64,000 nt of DNA from Vigna angularis (taxonomy: Eukaryota > Streptophyta > Magnoliopsida > Fabales > Fabaceae), in NCBI RefSeq assembly GCF_016808095.1, contig NC_068979.1:23085444-23149443 (forward strand). The letters are read 5' to 3'. The translations under genes were made by a program, and so were the position numbers. Shown one piece after another: positions 1 through 12,785 of the stretch. The notes beneath the pieces are model-generated. The model saw only the letters and a list, made by a program, of their open reading frames with translations. It searched no databases and was not told the origin of the DNA. Position 1 is the stretch's first letter; each line of letters begins with the position of its first letter.

Positions 1-957
1 ACACATTGTAGGCACCAACTAAAACCAATCCAATACCTTTCAACAAGACTAGGGAGTGGCGCATTCCACATGCAACCTGCGCTACACGCTGATCACCAAA
101 ACATGTCAATTTCACAGGAGAACAGTGTGAGGCATAATCTCCATGTCCCAGTTGACCAAACGTCCCATCCCCACAAGTGAAGACACACCCAGAATCTGAA
201 AACCAACCAAGAAGAACAAATCGCAGGAAAAAAAAAACACTTTTAACCGAAAACCAGATAACCTCAACATCAAGGTAATCAAACTTGCTCGATTCGTAAA
301 CTCGTGCGATTTTACTTTCCATAAAAAAAAATTTATAAAAATAACATTTTTGATTCTAATAAATCTGCAGAATTATATGACTCAAAAATATTTAAAATAA
401 GTTAATAAAAAATTGTAAAAGATAATTAGTACTATTTTTAGACACTTTCTCCTAATTATATTAGTTTTTCACTACAAAATTAAAAAATATATTATATCAG
501 TGAAGACATAGCCAGAAGAGTGCAAACCTGAAACAAAACCCGAGTGGCTCCACCCAGCAGCGACATTGGTTATGAAGTAGCCATCCAATGACGTCACAGC
601 CTTGGGAAACAAAGCGTTACTCACAACCTCCCCATGGCCCAGTTGCCCCGAATTGCCCCTACCCCATGAAAATACCTTCCCAGCTACAGATTATCATCAT
701 CGTCATAAAAAAAAATAGGAAGAGAAAAAGAGGGAGGAAGAAGTGTGTTATAGCATACCAAAGGTCAAGGCTATGACATGAGCGCCGCCACATGCAAGGG
801 AAGAGATGGAAGAGAGAGAAGGTTGGTGAAGGAGTTGAGGGAAGAGCTCATCCTTAACAATCTTTGTTCCTAATTGACCCTCCGTTCCAGCACCCCAACT
901 CCACACAACTTGTTCTCCTTTTTCTTCTTTTTTCTCTCTTTTTTCAGATTCTTCCAT
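1..957 (-). CDS. RCC1-repeat protein (UVR8-like), 5' part, runs off left edge
   Basis: Three exons read on the minus strand: 957-759, 683-528 and 195-37. The next intron starts at 36 and leaves the window, so the 3' part is missing. Each junction has GT/AG borders and every intron is phase 1, which supports the model. About 171 residues are visible, with RCC1 blades such as VFSWGRGNSGQLGHG and CGDGTFGQLGHGD, each followed by the A(A/C)G(W/M)xHS/L signature. A GTG lies in frame at 972, but the first ATG (957, MEESEKREKK) is the likely start and gives an acidic/lysine-rich leader. RCC1 repeats form a seven-bladed propeller. In plants the fold occurs in the UV-B receptor UVR8 and in several RCC1-like proteins. 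The visible part has no diagnostic UVR8 tryptophan cluster, so only the family is assigned. Confidence 0.88.
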
Positions 958-1039
958 CACCACTGCCTTCACAATATCACTCTTCCCCCACCAATCACCA
1001 TTTCACACGCCTTTCTTTTTTATAATCTTTCCTCTTATA

Positions 1040-1050
1040 CTATTTATATA
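1040..1050 (-). promoter_or_regulatory. TATA box of the RCC1-family gene
   Basis: The minus strand reads TATATAAATAG, a near-perfect plant TATA box, 83 bases upstream of the ATG at 957. An ATTGG (CCAAT-type) motif lies between them. The position fits a short leader. Confidence 0.55.
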
Positions 1051-1109
1051 TTTACTTTCTTCTTTTACTTTAAATTAATTTTTTCTTTTGTATTTTATAT
1101 TTTATACAT

Positions 1110-1467
1110 ATGAGCTGGCTGGCTTTTAATTTATATGTCATCTTGTTTTATTTTCTTTTCTATTTTTAAATGCTTTTACGAAACAGTAAAAATTTAGACT
1201 AAATTATTAATATTAATTTGATTCTTTACTTTTGGAATTAAATTTATGTTATTCTTTTATATTTTTAAAAGGTAATCAAAATGACCATTTATTTGGCTTG
1301 AAATTAATTCTGCTAATAATTTAAATATATTAACTGTTGAAGATAGTAATAAAAGATTTTCTTAAATATTTTTCATTACACGTTATTGCTTCTCATCCTA
1401 CATTTATTTTTAATGAACATTTAAAAAAACATTTTAAAAAAGCATTCAAATATTGAACTAAAAAACA

Positions 1468-1522
<55 letters not shown>

Positions 1523-2690
1523 TTGTTATGGAAGAAAACACAAACTCCAAAAACTAATAACGTCTTAAACAATTTTTATTTTGTACAAAACATGTTAGGT
1601 TTTAGTTTCACAAAACATCCAAAACTCTCACATAAAAAACAAAGGGAGAAGTATAGTTATCTTCGTTCACTTAACTTCTAAGTTAAATAGGTTTAAGTTA
1701 AATTATATATGAATTGACTCATTTTTTTTAAACTTAAATTTTATATAGTTTTTAATACATTTAAATGTCACTTATTATTTATATTAATACTTGGTAAAAT
1801 AGGTGATTATTTCCATAAATACGTAGATAGAATAAATAAGTTAAAAGTTGTTAGGTAAAACATTTCATAAAGAAATATTGTTGTGCTCCCACTTTTAATC
1901 AGTAATTTATTTTAAAAATATAAGGCAACATCTTGAACTTTTTAAAATATAAGAAATCAAACTAAATCTACAAGTAAAGATGAAAGTCTATATGCCAATT
2001 ACATCTTAATTTTAAAATAAATTTAAATATATTTTAAATTTATATAATTTGAATTAAAATAAATAAATTTAAATTTGATACTTTTGTCATGCACAGTTTA
2101 ATTCATACCGTTTCTAGTGATCATATTCGTTTGTTATTACATTAATATTAAATTATCAAACATGATTGAAATTCATATTTTAATCTGTTCCAGTTATAAA
2201 TTTTACAAAATAAAACAAGTAAAATAATAGATTTAATTCGTTATATATAACACAAGCCCTCAAACTCGTAATCAAAGTCTGATTTGGTCATGAAAGAGGA
2301 ACCATCAAGTCTAATGAATTAAAAAAAAAAATCAGTAAAACCTATGAAAGAGTCTTCAAAATTATACAAATGAAGCATTAGACATGTTAAAAGCAAGCAT
2401 TGGTCAACTTTTTGAAAAGTTTATTCATTTTAGTTTTTCAAATGTAATAAAATTTATTTATATTTCTTATTTGAATAAAATATTTCAACCACCACTAAAT
2501 TATAAATAAATAAATATCAAATAGTTATTAATAATAAAAAATATTAATATTCATAGTTTTAGTTTATTTTGATTGATGTTATTTTTTGTCAAAAGTTCTT
2601 ATAGATTTCTAATTTTCTTAACATAAATATAATGATTTCAAATTATGAAATGTTAAATTACACCAAATCCAAACAAGAAAATACAGGATT
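1110..2690. other. AT-rich intergenic stretch
   Basis: Upstream flank of the RCC1 gene. Apart from the AAT microsatellite listed separately, I see only AT-rich sequence with no coding or terminal-repeat signal. Confidence 0.6.
1468..1521. repeat. (AAT)18 microsatellite
   Basis: Uninterrupted AAT units over 54 bases, in the AT-rich flank about 0.5 kb upstream of the RCC1 gene start. Confidence 0.95.
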
Positions 2691-3440
2691 CAGTTCATGT
2701 AAGTTTGAGCCAAGTAAACTCTTTAAAAGTTAAACCAAATCCAATTAAATCGATTTGGATCTAACTTGAGTCAAATAGGCACGAGCCTTGGTTAAGTTTA
2801 TTAAAATCAAAGTCAGGCTGAATTGACTCAGGTGTAAGTCGAGCCAAGCCAAGTTAATTCAAACTCAAATCAAATCAAATTAGCCCAAGTCTAAACAAGG
2901 CCTAGACATAGGTTCAGCTGAATTTACCCAAATCAAAATCAAATTGAACAGTTGGACCCAAGTTGAACCGTGTCTAGACAAGCTCACATTCAATAGAGTT
3001 AAGGTCGATTCATGTTCACCTCAGTCCAAGCCTACTCACGTTTAGTCAATTTGGACTAGGTTTGACTTAGTTTAATCAATACTAGGTCTAACTTAGCCCA
3101 ATGAAGTTCATCGAGTCAAGTTGAGTGCACTTTGACAAGTTAAGTCTAATTAAGTTGGTCCCAAGCCAAAGTCGAGTTAAGACAATCCAAATCTAAGTCA
3201 AATCAGACCAACCAAGGTGATTCAGTCCAAGCTAATCAATCTAATTCGGCTCAAGTCAAGTTGAATTGGACTAGACCTATATCAAGTCAAGTTCAATTAG
3301 TCCAAATCAAATTTGACTCAATGGAACCAAGACAAATTGAGTCAAGTTTGGCCAATCAAATTAAGACTATAGCAAACTAAGTTAAATCAATCCTACATCA
3401 AGTCAAGCATAATCTACATGGACCCAAGTCGATTCAAACC
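2690..3440. repeat. Degenerate minisatellite built on GAGTCAAGTT-type units
   Basis: About 750 bases rich in variants of AAGTCAAGTTGA, GAGCCAAGT, CCAAGTC and AATCAAATC, without stable ORFs. The words recur at irregular spacing, as in a decayed tandem array. The same vocabulary reappears at 25120-25312 and 27760-27960. No unit length could be fixed by eye. Confidence 0.6.
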
Positions 3441-3935
3441 ACAAAAACTAAAATATGAATTTAGGAATATGAAGAATTTTAAATTCTTATTTTTTTTCAA
3501 GTGGAATTTGAAACTCTTTAATTTTAAATAATCTAAAAAGTCTAATGGAATTTTGAAATTTCAATTTCTCTCAAAATTCCTTACCTAGTCGACATCGACA
3601 TATTACAAATTCTCCAAAAATATAACTATCCTCTTAAAATGTCTTATCCAAACACACTATAAAAGTTTATTCAAATAAAAAAGGTTTTATGAAATGAACA
3701 ATATTACACTTTCAAATATAAACAACTGTATGGATAAGACATGACAATGTAAAACCAACTATTTACATCACATTTACCATGTGTTTTTTAAACATCACAA
3801 TCAATTCCACAAGTTACTTCCTAGAAGCTCGACAACTGAGAACACACTTAACAAAAAAAAAAGAAGGATCTAAATGCCATACTCAAATCATTGATACAGA
3901 ATAAGATAAGGCTCTAAAAGTACATATTTTGATAG

Positions 3936-5298
3936 TTAGAGGATATCATCATAAGCAACAATTTCTCGGCCCTTGAAAGGCACTTCTAAAACTGGGCTAC
4001 CTGAGCTATTTTCACCATGTTTGGGGTTCCCTATAGCTGAAGCAAGTCTATTACCTCTTCCACGCTTGCTCAAAGGTGCCTCAGCACGAACAAGTTTTGA
4101 CATATGCCCTTTATCCTTGCTATTACCAACTCCTTCCCTCCACATGGCTAGAGGGTCTGTTGCCCACAAAACCTGAACCTGTTAAACAAAACAATCTCTT
4201 TCAAATTTCCCTTTATGAATCTATTCACTTCTATCTATCTACCCATTAGGATATATTTGAATGAGCTTTTCCGTAAGTGTTTTAGAAAAAAGGAAAAAAT
4301 TAAATGGGATCTTTATAATATAAAATTCACTTATTCTTTTTATAATTTTCTCCTAGAAGAGCTTCTAGAAAAATTCATCAAGCAGATTCTATGTACTAAA
4401 ACAATTATAGGAATTGACCACATGTTAGTTCCTCATAACATAATAATTTCTTTCAATGTTAAAGCAACAATTTATTCCTTCTCCATTGTGCCTAAGAACT
4501 TGGGAATGTATATTGTAGTTCTCAAAAAACATGTTTTCATCTTTGATCCACACATAAACTGTATTGTTGAGAAATTCTAAATATGATTTCAGGTTCATAA
4601 TTGATTATGATTATGAACTATGGCAGCTTCAAATAGCTTGTCTTGGATGAAAGGGTAAACCCACTTCACTAACAAATCAATTTTAACTAAAACAAATTGA
4701 TCCAAAAACAAACTTAAAGGTTCAAACTTTTACCAAAATTCTAAACAATTGGGTAGGAAATTTGTCAAATTTGTTCAATTTCAGCCCTTCTCATTCTCTC
4801 CTTTTTAATTTCAAAGCTCCCATTTTATTTATCCAGTTACAAACAACTAAGCTGAAAATCAAGTGCGTACAGTTTTGTAGTAGTAAGCACTTCAGATAAA
4901 ACCCTAAGTATTCGCGAATCATAATAAAAAAACGGGAACTTCAAAACCCTAAGTGAGAAAAGGGTAATAGGAAGCACCTTTTTGGAGCTAACAGTGATTC
5001 CAAAGGAGGGGTCAACACCGGCGGCGATGGCGGCGTCGGCAGATTCCTTTGACCGGTAAGTAATGTAGCCAACGGCGTCGCGGTCGATGCGGATGCGGGA
5101 GATGGCGCCGTAGATCTCGAAGCGAGACTTGAGATCGAGGACGGAGCAGTCTTGAGGAAGACCCATCACGACCACCGCGGAAGGCAGCGCAGGCCTCGTC
5201 GTCGGTCTCTCCTCCTCCACAGGCTCTGGCAAGGGGCGGCGGCGCTTGGAGGCCGCGTCGTGGCGGGAAAAATAGTGCCTGTCTCGCTTGCGACTCAT
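3936..5298 (-). CDS. Small RRM-domain RNA-binding protein, two exons
   Basis: Exon 1 is 5298-4978 (107 codons, ending SSKK before GTGCTT). Exon 2 is 4178-3936, entered after a TTTAACAG acceptor in phase 0 and reading VQVLWATDPLAMWREG to a stop. Together they give 187 residues. The N-terminus is basic (MSRKRDRHYFSRHDAASKRRR), like a nuclear localisation stretch. A single RRM spans about residues 40-107, with an RNP2-like strand (AVVVMGLP, 41-48) and a weak RNP1 (AVGYITYR, 75-82) whose first position is not basic. The C-terminal 80 residues are polar and lack a second domain. Similarity to the protein of Arabidopsis At1g27050 is from memory. The RNA target is unknown. The 798-base intron holds an unrelated plus-strand ORF that looks fortuitous. 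Confidence 0.85.
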
Positions 5299-5683
5299 TG
5301 CTTGAGTTGTGTGAATGAGTGAAGAAAGAGAATAGGTTACTTTCTGAATAATTTTGATTCGATTTTCCTGAGCAATATTTTGGAGATAATTGGTGTTGAC
5401 CTCATTCTTCCGTTTTTGAGAGAAAAGTCAACTATTAATAACATAATTATCAAAAATACGTTCTGGAAAATTAAAAATCATAACAAATATGGATTTTAAC
5501 ATAAATAGTATTTTACAAGATACAAACAAATGTTTACTTTAGAAGTAACAATTATAGTAAATAGACTTTTTTAAATATGTAAATTATATTATAATTAAAT
5601 AACATGATAAATAAATATTTTTAACATACAATTACATTTATGATAACCAAATTATTGATATATAAGATTTTTTACCTTTTGAA

Positions 5684-6440
5684 TGTTTCCTGGGTTTTCT
5701 GACAGAACGGTTGACTTTGGATTGACCAAATGAGATGTGTGTCTGAACTTGTCTTCTGTCCTGTAAGGCCGAATGATTGAACACTTGGGAGGTCAAATGA
5801 CCCAATTATTGAACACTCGCAGCCATGGAAGGCTGAGCAGTTGAGAACGTTCCTCATCGATGCTCATCAACAACAGCGCTCGTCAACCAGAACAAACCGG
5901 GACAACGCTCGTCAGAGCTGGACCACAATTGGGCCAGCACTTATTTTATTATTTGGCCAAGTGTCCAGCGGATGATAAAATAGTCAAAGATATCTGATTA
6001 AAGATCTAATTAAAGATATTGATAGGCGGTTTATAAGGCAACCGCCCGGATTTTAAGGTAACTCTGTTTATATTTTATTGGGCATGTATCAGATTAGATC
6101 CATGAGACAACTTATAAATACAATATCAGGACCCTCAGCCACGTATGCTCAATTCACACTCCAAAACGTTCCATTCACATTCTACTCACACTCTACTGAG
6201 TTCATAATACTCAATTACCATAATATTCATTTGTGAGCAACAACTCCTTCAACAGACGCCTGACTTGAGCGTCGGAGTGCCTTTGTAGGTACCTCCCCCC
6301 TCTCTACTGGTGAAGGAGAACGAACGGTGCAAATCGAAGAAGCGCGAATGATCCATCAAAGGACGAACGTGCGGTCTATACTGCAAGAGAGCGAGCGGCA
6401 AAGTCATCCAGGAGCGGTAAAGTCACGTGTCTCGGTCCCA
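5684..6440 (+). mobile_element. LTR fragment of a Ty3/gypsy-type retrotransposon
   Basis: The sequence carries the terminal signature seen in many plant gypsy LTRs, GACTTGAGCGTCGGAGTG followed by CTTTGTAGGTACC (about 6255-6293), preceded by a TATA box CTTATAAATA (6111-6120) and a leader rich in CACTC. This order (TATA, then the GAGCGTCGGAG block) fits an LTR on the plus strand. No internal coding region follows, and I found no clean 5-bp duplication, so both ends are approximate and it may be a truncated or solo LTR. It lies about 0.4 kb upstream of the RRM gene. Confidence 0.6.
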
Positions 6441-8168
6441 AAAAAATCTTCACCGAAACATTACCTTTTTGTATTTTTTAATGAAATATTAAAAACTAAT
6501 TTAGAAAGAAAGATGAAAATAATTGATTGAAAGAAATAAAAAGCCTTATCTTTGAAAGTAACTCCTAAAATATATCTATGGTTATTATAATTTGTAGTTC
6601 ACAAGATTGTTGTTATAAAATAATATATTTTTGGTACACAAAAATGGTAGTTTTAATAAAATGATTTGTGTATACACGAATTCAATGATATATTAAAATT
6701 TAAAAATTACAAAATCATTTTAAATTTATATTTTTAATGGATTTTTAATATTTTAAAACAAGTACTTTTTAAAAATTTATATAAAAATAAATAAATTTAA
6801 ATATTTAGACGAAGTAATTCAATGTATAAATTTTAAAAAATTATTTTATTAGTATATATAAATTGTAATGAGACTTAATTATTAATTTAGTTTCATTTTA
6901 TATAATTACAACATTTTTCTATTTAAAAAATAATGAAATTCAATTACATTGAAATTTAAAATATGTGACTTAATTAAATACAAAACATTATCACATGATA
7001 TTGAGATAAATATACAACAGTGATAGTATCATGTGGTATTGTGTAACACGATTATGACATAAATCTTAGAAAATAAAAAATAAAAAATTGAAAATATTAC
7101 CATTAATATCAATTTAATAAAAATTATCTAATTAAATTATTTTAACAAAAATTAAGATTCAATTAAAAAAAATAAAAAAAACCAAATTAAATAATTAAAA
7201 CGAAAATTAGAACCCAACTAATATTTTGCTTGTATTAGTATATTTATATTAGTTCAACCTACCGGAATTTTAAAACTTATAACATATTTCTTATATTAAT
7301 TTGATTTTATAGAAGTATAATTACAGTTTAATATAGGTATTTAATTTGATAAAATTGAACAATAATATTTTAATTGTTTTTTATAATGAGAATGTATTTA
7401 AATTTATATATATATATATAATAAAATAAAATAAAATAAAATAAATTGTATATAATTATTCAAACAATACATTATGATTGAGATAATCAAAATTAAGAAT
7501 TCAATTTTAAATTAAATATCAGTTAGACAATGGAGAAAAATATAAAGAGTAGATCTTCTAATAATAGAAATGATGAAATAGATCTTCTAATAATAGAAAT
7601 GATGCACTATACAGAAAATATTGAATAGATCTTGTAAAAAATATAAAGATTAAATATGAAAAAAAAAACTTAAAAGAATAAATTATATAAAGCTACATAG
7701 ACCATGTATAAAAGGGCAAAAAATAGATTCTGTAAAAAATACAAAAGTTAGACATCTTAGAAAAATATGTAAAGTAACTTATAAAATTACAAAGAATAGA
7801 CAAAAAAAAATATATAAAGGGTAAGCTCTATATAAATGTTAGATGATGCTAAAAAAATGTGTAGAGTAGACAATATAAAACTGCAAAGGATAAATCATGA
7901 AAAAAAAATGTGAATATATGATTTGATGATTTCAACTTAAATTATCTTGTTTGTATTATCTAATTAATAAACATTTACTTTATTAGAACTTTATTTATTA
8001 TTTATATTGTTCATTATTAATTTATTTTTTATCTATATTATTTAGTATTATGTTTTTATTATTTATATTTATATTATTTATTTTTATTTGTATTTTTATA
8101 ATCTATTATCATTTATTATTATTTATATTTATATATGAATTATTCTACTGTTATTTATTATTATATAA

Positions 8169-8169
<1 letters not shown>
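6441..8169. other. AT-rich stretch with simple repeats
   Basis: No gene seen. Includes a (TA)n tract at about 7405-7420 running into five AAAAT units to 7444, and a short direct duplication of AGATCTTCTAATAATAGAAA around 7551-7600. Confidence 0.6.

Positions 8170-8254
<85 letters not shown>
8170..8254. repeat. (ATT)n microsatellite, about 28 units
   Basis: Uninterrupted ATT units across 85 bases. The isoleucine-run ORF over it is an artefact of the repeat. Confidence 0.95.
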
Positions 8255-8259
<5 letters not shown>

Positions 8260-8529
8260 TCAGTTTTTGGTCACTTTCACAATTACATTGTACATTTGTT
8301 TCTTCTGATACGGGTTATAACAGTAATCAAATACTCTTTTAAAAAAATTAAACAAAAAACTACATAACATCTCAAAATATAACATAAAATTATATAATAG
8401 TTCATCACAAATTTAATATAAAAGATTAGTTAGAGAAAGGACTATAAAATACGATTTAAGTCATCTAAAATAATCATAAATTTGAAATTTTTATATACAA
8501 TAAAAATTAAACAAAACTATCTATAAAAG

Positions 8530-11500
8530 CTAATCTAAATCAAACTATGCATCCTTAGCATCTCCGTCCTACGACTTCTCCAAAAAGACCTTATCTCCTT
8601 CTGCTCACACCTACAAGATGATCATAACAAGAAGAGGAAACAAGAGAAACATACGAACACAATCACAAGCAAAAAGGGTAAGCTAGAGTAAAAACAAGGT
8701 TTAATCATTCACTAAGTTCCTATTTTCGCATGGAATCTCAATTTGGTCCCTTTCTTTCTGGAAATATCAATTGGGTCCCAAATTTATGAAAATTGTAACA
8801 ATTGGATCCTTTCCGTTAAATTGTCTCCAACGGCGTTAGTGTTTGTCTGATGTGGCACGCTGTTAACTGACGTGGCTTACTGAAGTCACTTAGACGTGGA
8901 TAATTCAATTTTGGACGAACCCAAAAGCAGAGCAATAAACCCTAAGCCTTGCCATCTTCATTACCAACATTAATGATAGCAGAGATAAGAGATGAAGGGA
9001 GACGATGTCGCCGACACCTACTCCATTTGCAAGCCCGGTGGTGGCCATGGGTGGCGACTAGGGGCACCAACGGAGACGTTGACAGAACCTCTGGTGGTGG
9101 CTTGTTCCAAGGTGGAAGGCACAACGACATCCCCCAAGTCGGAGGGAAGACATATCTCACAGAAAAAGAAGAGGGGAGCAGCACCACCGGCTCTAGGAAG
9201 CGCCATTGGCCCTAGGCAACGCCGGCGGCAAGCTGCACAGTGGCGACCACGCGATTGAGATTATTTGATTTTCATATATTGTTTCTGGTGTATGTCCCTG
9301 AATATGATTTATGTAAGAGAGATTGGCCTGAGTTTGACTGAGATGCTTGACCACTCCTCTGAGAAGTAGAGGTGTAAATGTTTTAGCAAGTTTAGGCGTT
9401 TAAATTTACTTTGGATCATACGTTTTTGCGTACTTAAGCGAATTAATTCTAATAAAATACGAAGATTTGGTTATATTATTTACAAACTCTTGTTTAATAA
9501 CTTTTAAAGTTGCAAATTGTGAAACAAGAGTTGCTGTTATCAGATGAAAGAAATGGTAAGATCCACTTAATGCATAAAGTAAAATAGAGAACGAAAACCT
9601 TGCTTTGTTCCAAGAATTGAAAGGTACAATAGAAGAGGTAATTGACATGACGAAGCGGTGTTAAAGGATGAGATCGGGCATTTCCTGAATGAAATCATAT
9701 CAATGGTGTCTTGGGTCCCATTGAAAAAGTTTGCCAACTTTTATTATTATTTGGAAGATAAACTGATAAACACATACATGGCAAAAGGCAAATTTAAGTG
9801 CAATAAGTGAGGAGAAGACAGAGTGAACAGTGACAGTTTGGCAGCAACAATAAACATTCAAATTCCAAGCTTTTTCAGATTGGTCATACTTGTGCACAGT
9901 GACACACCCACTTTTCTGCAGCACTTGCTCTTTCACTAAATGCCTGGTTTTTCTAGCCATTAGGTAGGAATGGGAAAAGGAATAAGAAGGCCATGGAGGG
10001 TCCCTTTCCCATACCTGTACTTTGCTTGCAAATGGAGTAGGTGTCGGCGACATCGTCTCCCTTCATCTCTTATCTCTGCTATCATTAATGTTGGCAATGA
10101 AGATGGCAAGGCTTAGGATTTATTGCTCTGCTTTTGGGTTCGTCCAAAATTGAATTATCCACGTCTAAGTGACTTCAGTAAGCCACGTCAGTTAACAGCG
10201 TGCCACATCAGACAAACACTAACGCCGTTGGAGACAATTTAACGGAAAGGATCCAATTGTTACAATTTTCATAAATTTGGGACCCAATTGATATTTCCAG
10301 AAAGAAAGGGACCAAATTGAGATTCCATGCGAAAATAGGGACTTAGTGAATGATTAAACCTAAAAACAATTAATGATATAGAAATATATAAAAGTGTAAA
10401 CATTATACACAAAACAAACATATCACACCGAATAACCAAACACTTGATGCATGACAATACTTTTGACTTGACTATCCAGATTAGTATGAATATCGAGTTA
10501 TGACAGTTCGTGCACTTGTTGTGGTGAAACAGTTGGCTCACCCAAAGCTACCGCGCAAGATTAGTCCGTTATCACTTGCCTTAGACCAAGATAAAGCTCC
10601 TACTATTCTCACGACATGTCTCACCCCTCTCTACTTGAGAATGGATGACCATTAGAATGTCAGGATGAACTCCAAAGCTTCCTATATTTATACGTACAAT
10701 ACATGAAACCACCATTGAGAAGTTCCTCCTTGGAACTCTCTTCCATACCTTTGAAACCATTAAGATCACTTCACATTCACATAGTATGTCAACACATGAG
10801 ACTACTGATCATACATTAAAGAAAAAGAAACACCCTTACAAGTCATCAGAAATCACACAATAAGACAATTTTCTTCATAGCAACTTGATACTCACACTAG
10901 GCAAGGAAAACAACTTTGAAACCCTCATCAATAGCTTTGGAAGGGTCCAAAACCTCCAAAACAACCTAAAGAATGTCTAAAATTGATACCCGAAACCCTG
11001 AATTTGATATTTTCAAAACCTAAAAAAAAAACTGATGCAGTGGCGCTCAGTGCGCAGAAGTTGGCGCTCAGTGCCCTAACTTCTGTTTTCTAGCGCTTAG
11101 TGCCAAGAAGTTGGCACTTAGTGCCCTCGCCCTTGGAATGGGGTGCTCAACGCCTTGTTTGGACGCTCAAGCACTATCAGTAGAAATAAAATATTTTTGG
11201 ATTGTTTTTCCCACTTACCCCAGAACCTCTAAAGGTCCCTAGGACGCTCCATACCTTGAGAAAACTTTGAAAACACTGTTATAAATCAAATTGAATTATG
11301 AAACTTAAATTCAGTCCTATAAGCTACCCAAACTCAAATTTTCACTTCCTAAGCCCTATATAAGTTTACTAACTGCATAACCAAGTCTAATTACACTAGA
11401 TAACACACTCCAACACCTCCAATGGCTCACAGTCCTTTTGTTTCATGTTTTCACCCTTCAAAACCTCTAATTATACTAAAAACACCTAATAACTCACTCT

Positions 11501-12450
11501 AGAATATCCCTAATAGTTTTACACTATATTGTTCCCTTTTCAATGCTTAGACAAGTCAAATATAGCTAATAACATACCCCCAATGTTCCAAACCAGTTTA
11601 CAAACCTTGCCTCACAATTTCCCTACTCAAAATCACACTTTTACATCAAAAACACTACCAAAACTCACAAATGAACTACAATCTTGTTTCATAACATATT
11701 TTACTCAAATAACACCTCTAACAAGACTTAAATTATCTCATGATAGCACCTAGACAAATACTTTCTTACCTCAATCTCTCTTTCTCAAACTCACCCATCC
11801 AAACCCTATTTTTAGACTTAAAACTAAAGAATTTGACCAACCTTCACTCCAACCACTTGAATTCAATTTTAAACCATTATACCACTTCACTATACACAAT
11901 TATAACATCAGAAACATTACAATTACACATTGTCAAACATTCAAACATGTCATACAATACTTAATCATCATCCATACAACAAAATATTAGTGCAAACATA
12001 CAATTTCACTTAATTCATGTTATCATACACAGAAAAGTTAACTTTTAAAACACCAACAAAATTCTAAGACTAGGTCTAGCTTCCATTACCTCACAAGAAA
12101 TTGTTTGATTCTAAAAACGTCTCACCGATTGCTTGACACACAAGGAATTTCTAGGCAAACCTACGAAACACCAAATTGGAAGTAGACAAGGTCCTTAGAA
12201 CTCTAGATTAACCAAGAATGAAAGCATGATCACACATGCAATGACCCTTATTTCTTTTAAAAACATATTAGGAACGAGAGAGGAAAAAAAAGTCAAAACT
12301 TACTTGTTTTATAACAAAAATTGATCGGCTAGAAATGTAGATCTCGTTTTCGTGATCGTCTAGATAGCTCCTGATCGTCAAATAGATGACTTAGGAGTAA
12401 AAACTCTTAGAGAGAAACAAAGAGAAAGATAACTTTTTTTTAGAGAAATA
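8530..12450 (-). repeat. Dispersed non-coding repeat, copy A, interrupted by a MULE
   Basis: Flanks of the MULE at 8698-10360 match the dispersed repeats at 54790-57115 and 57480-58415. Read on the minus strand, a core at 10518-10463 (GTGCACGAAC, then TCGATATTCATACTAATC) is followed by a GAGCAGAAGGAGA block at about 8612-8598. After subtracting the MULE and one 9-bp duplication the two blocks lie about 180 bases apart, as in the other copies. Further right are GGCGCTCAGTGCC-like words in near-tandem (11043-11170), and a purine-rich end near 12400-12450. Only short chance ORFs are present. It is probably the non-coding part of a retroelement; outer limits are approximate. Confidence 0.55.
8698..10360. 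mobile_element. MULE-type DNA transposon with 337-bp inverted repeats
   Basis: Left terminus GGTTTAATCATTCACTAAG starts at 8698, and its inverted copy ends at 10360. The inverted repeats run 8698-9034 and 10024-10360 with only about three mismatches seen. They are flanked by a perfect 9-bp direct duplication TAAAAACAA (8689-8697 and 10361-10369), the hallmark of Mutator-like elements. Near-identical arms imply a recent insertion. The 1-kb interior encodes no transposase. It has a GC-rich left part (9035-9260) unlike its surroundings, which may be captured host sequence, and I could not identify it. It is inserted in dispersed repeat copy A. Confidence 0.93.
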
Positions 12451-12616
12451 GACAATGTTGGAAGTAATAAGACGACTTTAAAAAGTTCTAATTATATTAT
12501 TCAATTATTTTAAAATAAAATAGTCTATCTTATTATTTTAAAACACCTACTAACTCTAATACTATATTTTTTAGATTCTTAACGTTAAACTTCTATTATT
12601 TATACAAATCAAACCA

Positions 12617-12785
12617 TAAATTTCAACATTTTATTTTGGTTCAAAAAGAACTAAAACAATAAATCATAAAAAAAATAGTTTCATATGAGCAAAACCTAAG
12701 AGCAAAACCAAGGCTAAATATTTATTTATTTATTTATAATTTAATGCTTTAGTTATTTTTGAATCAAAATAAAATATTAAACTTT
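12617..12785. mobile_element. Small fold-back MITE (MULE-like termini)
   Basis: The arms CATTTTATTTTGGTTCAAAAA (about 12625) and TTTTTGAATCAAAATAAAAT (about 12755) are inverted copies enclosing about 90 bases of AT-rich spacer. The outer ends resemble TTTAAYATTTTATTTTG. I could not define a target duplication. Confidence 0.45.

Noticed and set aside
748..972. GTG-initiated start of the RCC1 ORF
   Set aside because: Plant translation would use the ATG at 957; the five extra codons are not needed.
4215..4580. 121-codon plus-strand ORF
   Set aside because: Lies inside the intron of the RRM gene, with AT-driven composition (I, F, K, Y rich) and no recognisable motif.
8050..8367. 105-codon ORF rich in isoleucine
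   Set aside because: Translation of the (ATT)n microsatellite.
9018..9258. Overlapping 60-88 codon ORFs on both strands in the first MULE
   Set aside because: GC-rich sequence gives open frames in several phases; none resembles a protein I know.
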